Of a stretch of 12,599 nucleotides of DNA, positions 11,836 to 12,599 are shown piece after piece. The DNA lies in assembly GCA_018882825.1 (NCBI GenBank), contig VERC01000042.1, positions 1-12,599 on the forward strand. The letters run 5' to 3'. Numbering within the stretch: the stretch's first letter is position 1; each line of letters begins with the position of its first letter. The translations under genes were made by a program, and so were the position numbers. The notes under the pieces are model-generated. The model saw only the letters and a list, made by a program, of their open reading frames with translations. It had not been told where the DNA came from and made no database searches. The stretch is from Acidimicrobiia bacterium. GTDB lineage: Bacteria > Actinomycetota > Acidimicrobiia > Acidimicrobiales > Acidimicrobilacustridaceae.

Positions 11836-12599
11836 TCAGCTGGTCGCGGTCAGCGTGTCGGTCGTGCCCACCGGCGCGTCCCACGCCGTTCCACCGACCC
11901 GGCCGCCGAGTTCCGGGCACTCCGCGGCGAACACTCCCCACGAGCACTCCCAACCGGGAACGATCCAGTCGTGCACCATCCACACGAAGTCGCCGCCGTT
12001 CTTCCGGCCACCGAGTGAGCGGCAGTTCTCCTCCGACATCGACTCGCTGCCGATGACCAGTCCGCCCTTGAGGCACAGGCCGCCGTTCGCGTTGTGCTGG
12101 TGCCACACGTCGTTGGGTCCGGCGAATCCGGTCGGCGGGCCGTTGAAGCTCACCACGAGATAGCTGAGCCCGACGAGCCGCGAATCGGGAGCGGTGCCAT
12201 CGAAGAGCAATTCGGACGGGTTCGCCGGATCGAACTTCATCACGTAGCGGAAGTTCGTGTAGTGCGCTCCGATGCACGGGATGTACACGGTCGACTTCTT
12301 GTAGCCGGCCGCTTCGGCGTCGGCCACGGTTGGGTAGCGGGCCAGAACGGTGCGGGCCTGGGCCTGCTGGGCTTCGAGTTCGATGCGTTCGGCTCGCGTC
12401 AACGGCAGCTGGGGCGTCGGTCCGCGGTGGTCGTGGCCTTCGGCATCGGTGGTCACCTGCGCCGGTGACACCGCCGCTCCGGCCAGTTCGCAGGGGGAGT
12501 CGCCGGCGGCGACCTCGGCCCCACCGTGCGCGTGACCCGACGCGGCGTGGGCCTCGGTGTAGTCGGGGGGGAGGACGAGGGCGCCGGCGAGCACGGCAA
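11836..12599 (-). CDS. Exported Cys/His-rich protein of unknown function (5' end missing)
   Basis: About 254 residues are visible and the frame is open to the right edge. The first visible residues (AVLAGALVLP) look like the end of a signal peptide, so export is likely. A His-rich stretch follows (HAASGHAHGG, then GHDH). A helical segment (RAERIELEAQQAQARTVLARY) precedes the main domain. That domain contains IPCIGAHYTNF, LLFDGTAPDSRLVGLSYLV, PPTGFAGPNDVWHQHNA, GGLCLKGG, and a C-terminal MVHDWIVPGWECSWGVF. Six Cys (in PCEL, IPCIG, GGLCL, ENCRS, WECSW and AECPE) could form three disulfides. WHQH and the upstream His pairs suggest metal binding, possibly copper; this is inference. I do not recognise a named family. 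The ATG/GTG start cannot be fixed because the gene continues outside. Confidence 0.7.
   Translation of the reverse strand, partial: AVLAGALVLPPDYTEAHAASGHAHGGAEVAAGDSPCELAGAAVSPAQVTTDAEGHDHRGPTPQLPLTRAERIELEAQQAQARTVLARYPTVADAEAAGYKKSTVYIPCIGAHYTNFRYVMKFDPANPSELLFDGTAPDSRLVGLSYLVVSFNGPPTGFAGPNDVWHQHNANGGLCLKGGLVIGSESMSEENCRSLGGRKNGGDFVWMVHDWIVPGWECSWGVFAAECPELGGRVGGTAWDAPVGTTDTLTATS

Overview
The window is G+C-rich DNA with G or C at most third codon positions and few, short intergenic gaps. Several traits point to an actinobacterium: an HU-type histone-like protein with a lysine/alanine/proline tail, an F420-type luciferase-like oxidoreductase, a DUF4395 membrane protein, TAnnnT -10 boxes, and probable leaderless starts. 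A deep-branching lineage such as the Acidimicrobiia is my guess from the overall look; nothing here proves it.

Layout. Bases 2-565 (+) hold the C-terminal end of a TrmA/RumA-type RNA m5U methyltransferase. Bases 611-2388 (+) hold a coupled pair: a DUF4395-thioredoxin fusion protein and a zinc-free MDR oxidoreductase. Bases 2546-2950 (+) encode HU with a pentapeptide-repeat tail, ending at a strong hairpin. Bases 3005-3447 form a tRNA island: Lys-CTT (-), His-GTG (-) and Arg-TCT (+). A small DUF5684-like membrane protein (3534-3962) and a DHA2-type MFS transporter (3985-5388) follow. Bases 5506-8984 (+) look like an operon of an F420-dependent LLM oxidoreductase, a crotonase-fold enzyme and a second DHA2 transporter, with the last two genes overlapping by four bases. 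A PlsC-type acyltransferase (9025-9996, +) meets tail to tail, three bases apart, a metallo-beta-lactamase/Rieske fusion protein (10000-11559, -). After a divergent gap come tRNA-Gly-TCC (+), a strong hairpin, and the C-terminal part of an exported Cys/His-rich protein of unknown function (-) that runs off the right edge.

How the genes fit together. Most of the window is housekeeping: RNA modification, tRNAs, HU and phospholipid acylation. The accessory content is redox and export: a putative thiol-relay fusion, an MDR reductase, an F420 enzyme with a crotonase and an efflux pump, and the MBL-Rieske protein. I see no CRISPR array, insertion sequence, phage gene or defence island. The most unusual items are the MBL-Rieske fusion, the two-CxxC DUF4395-thioredoxin fusion, the MFS start codon placed in the loop of a perfect 14-bp inverted repeat, and a set of leaderless promoters of near-identical geometry.
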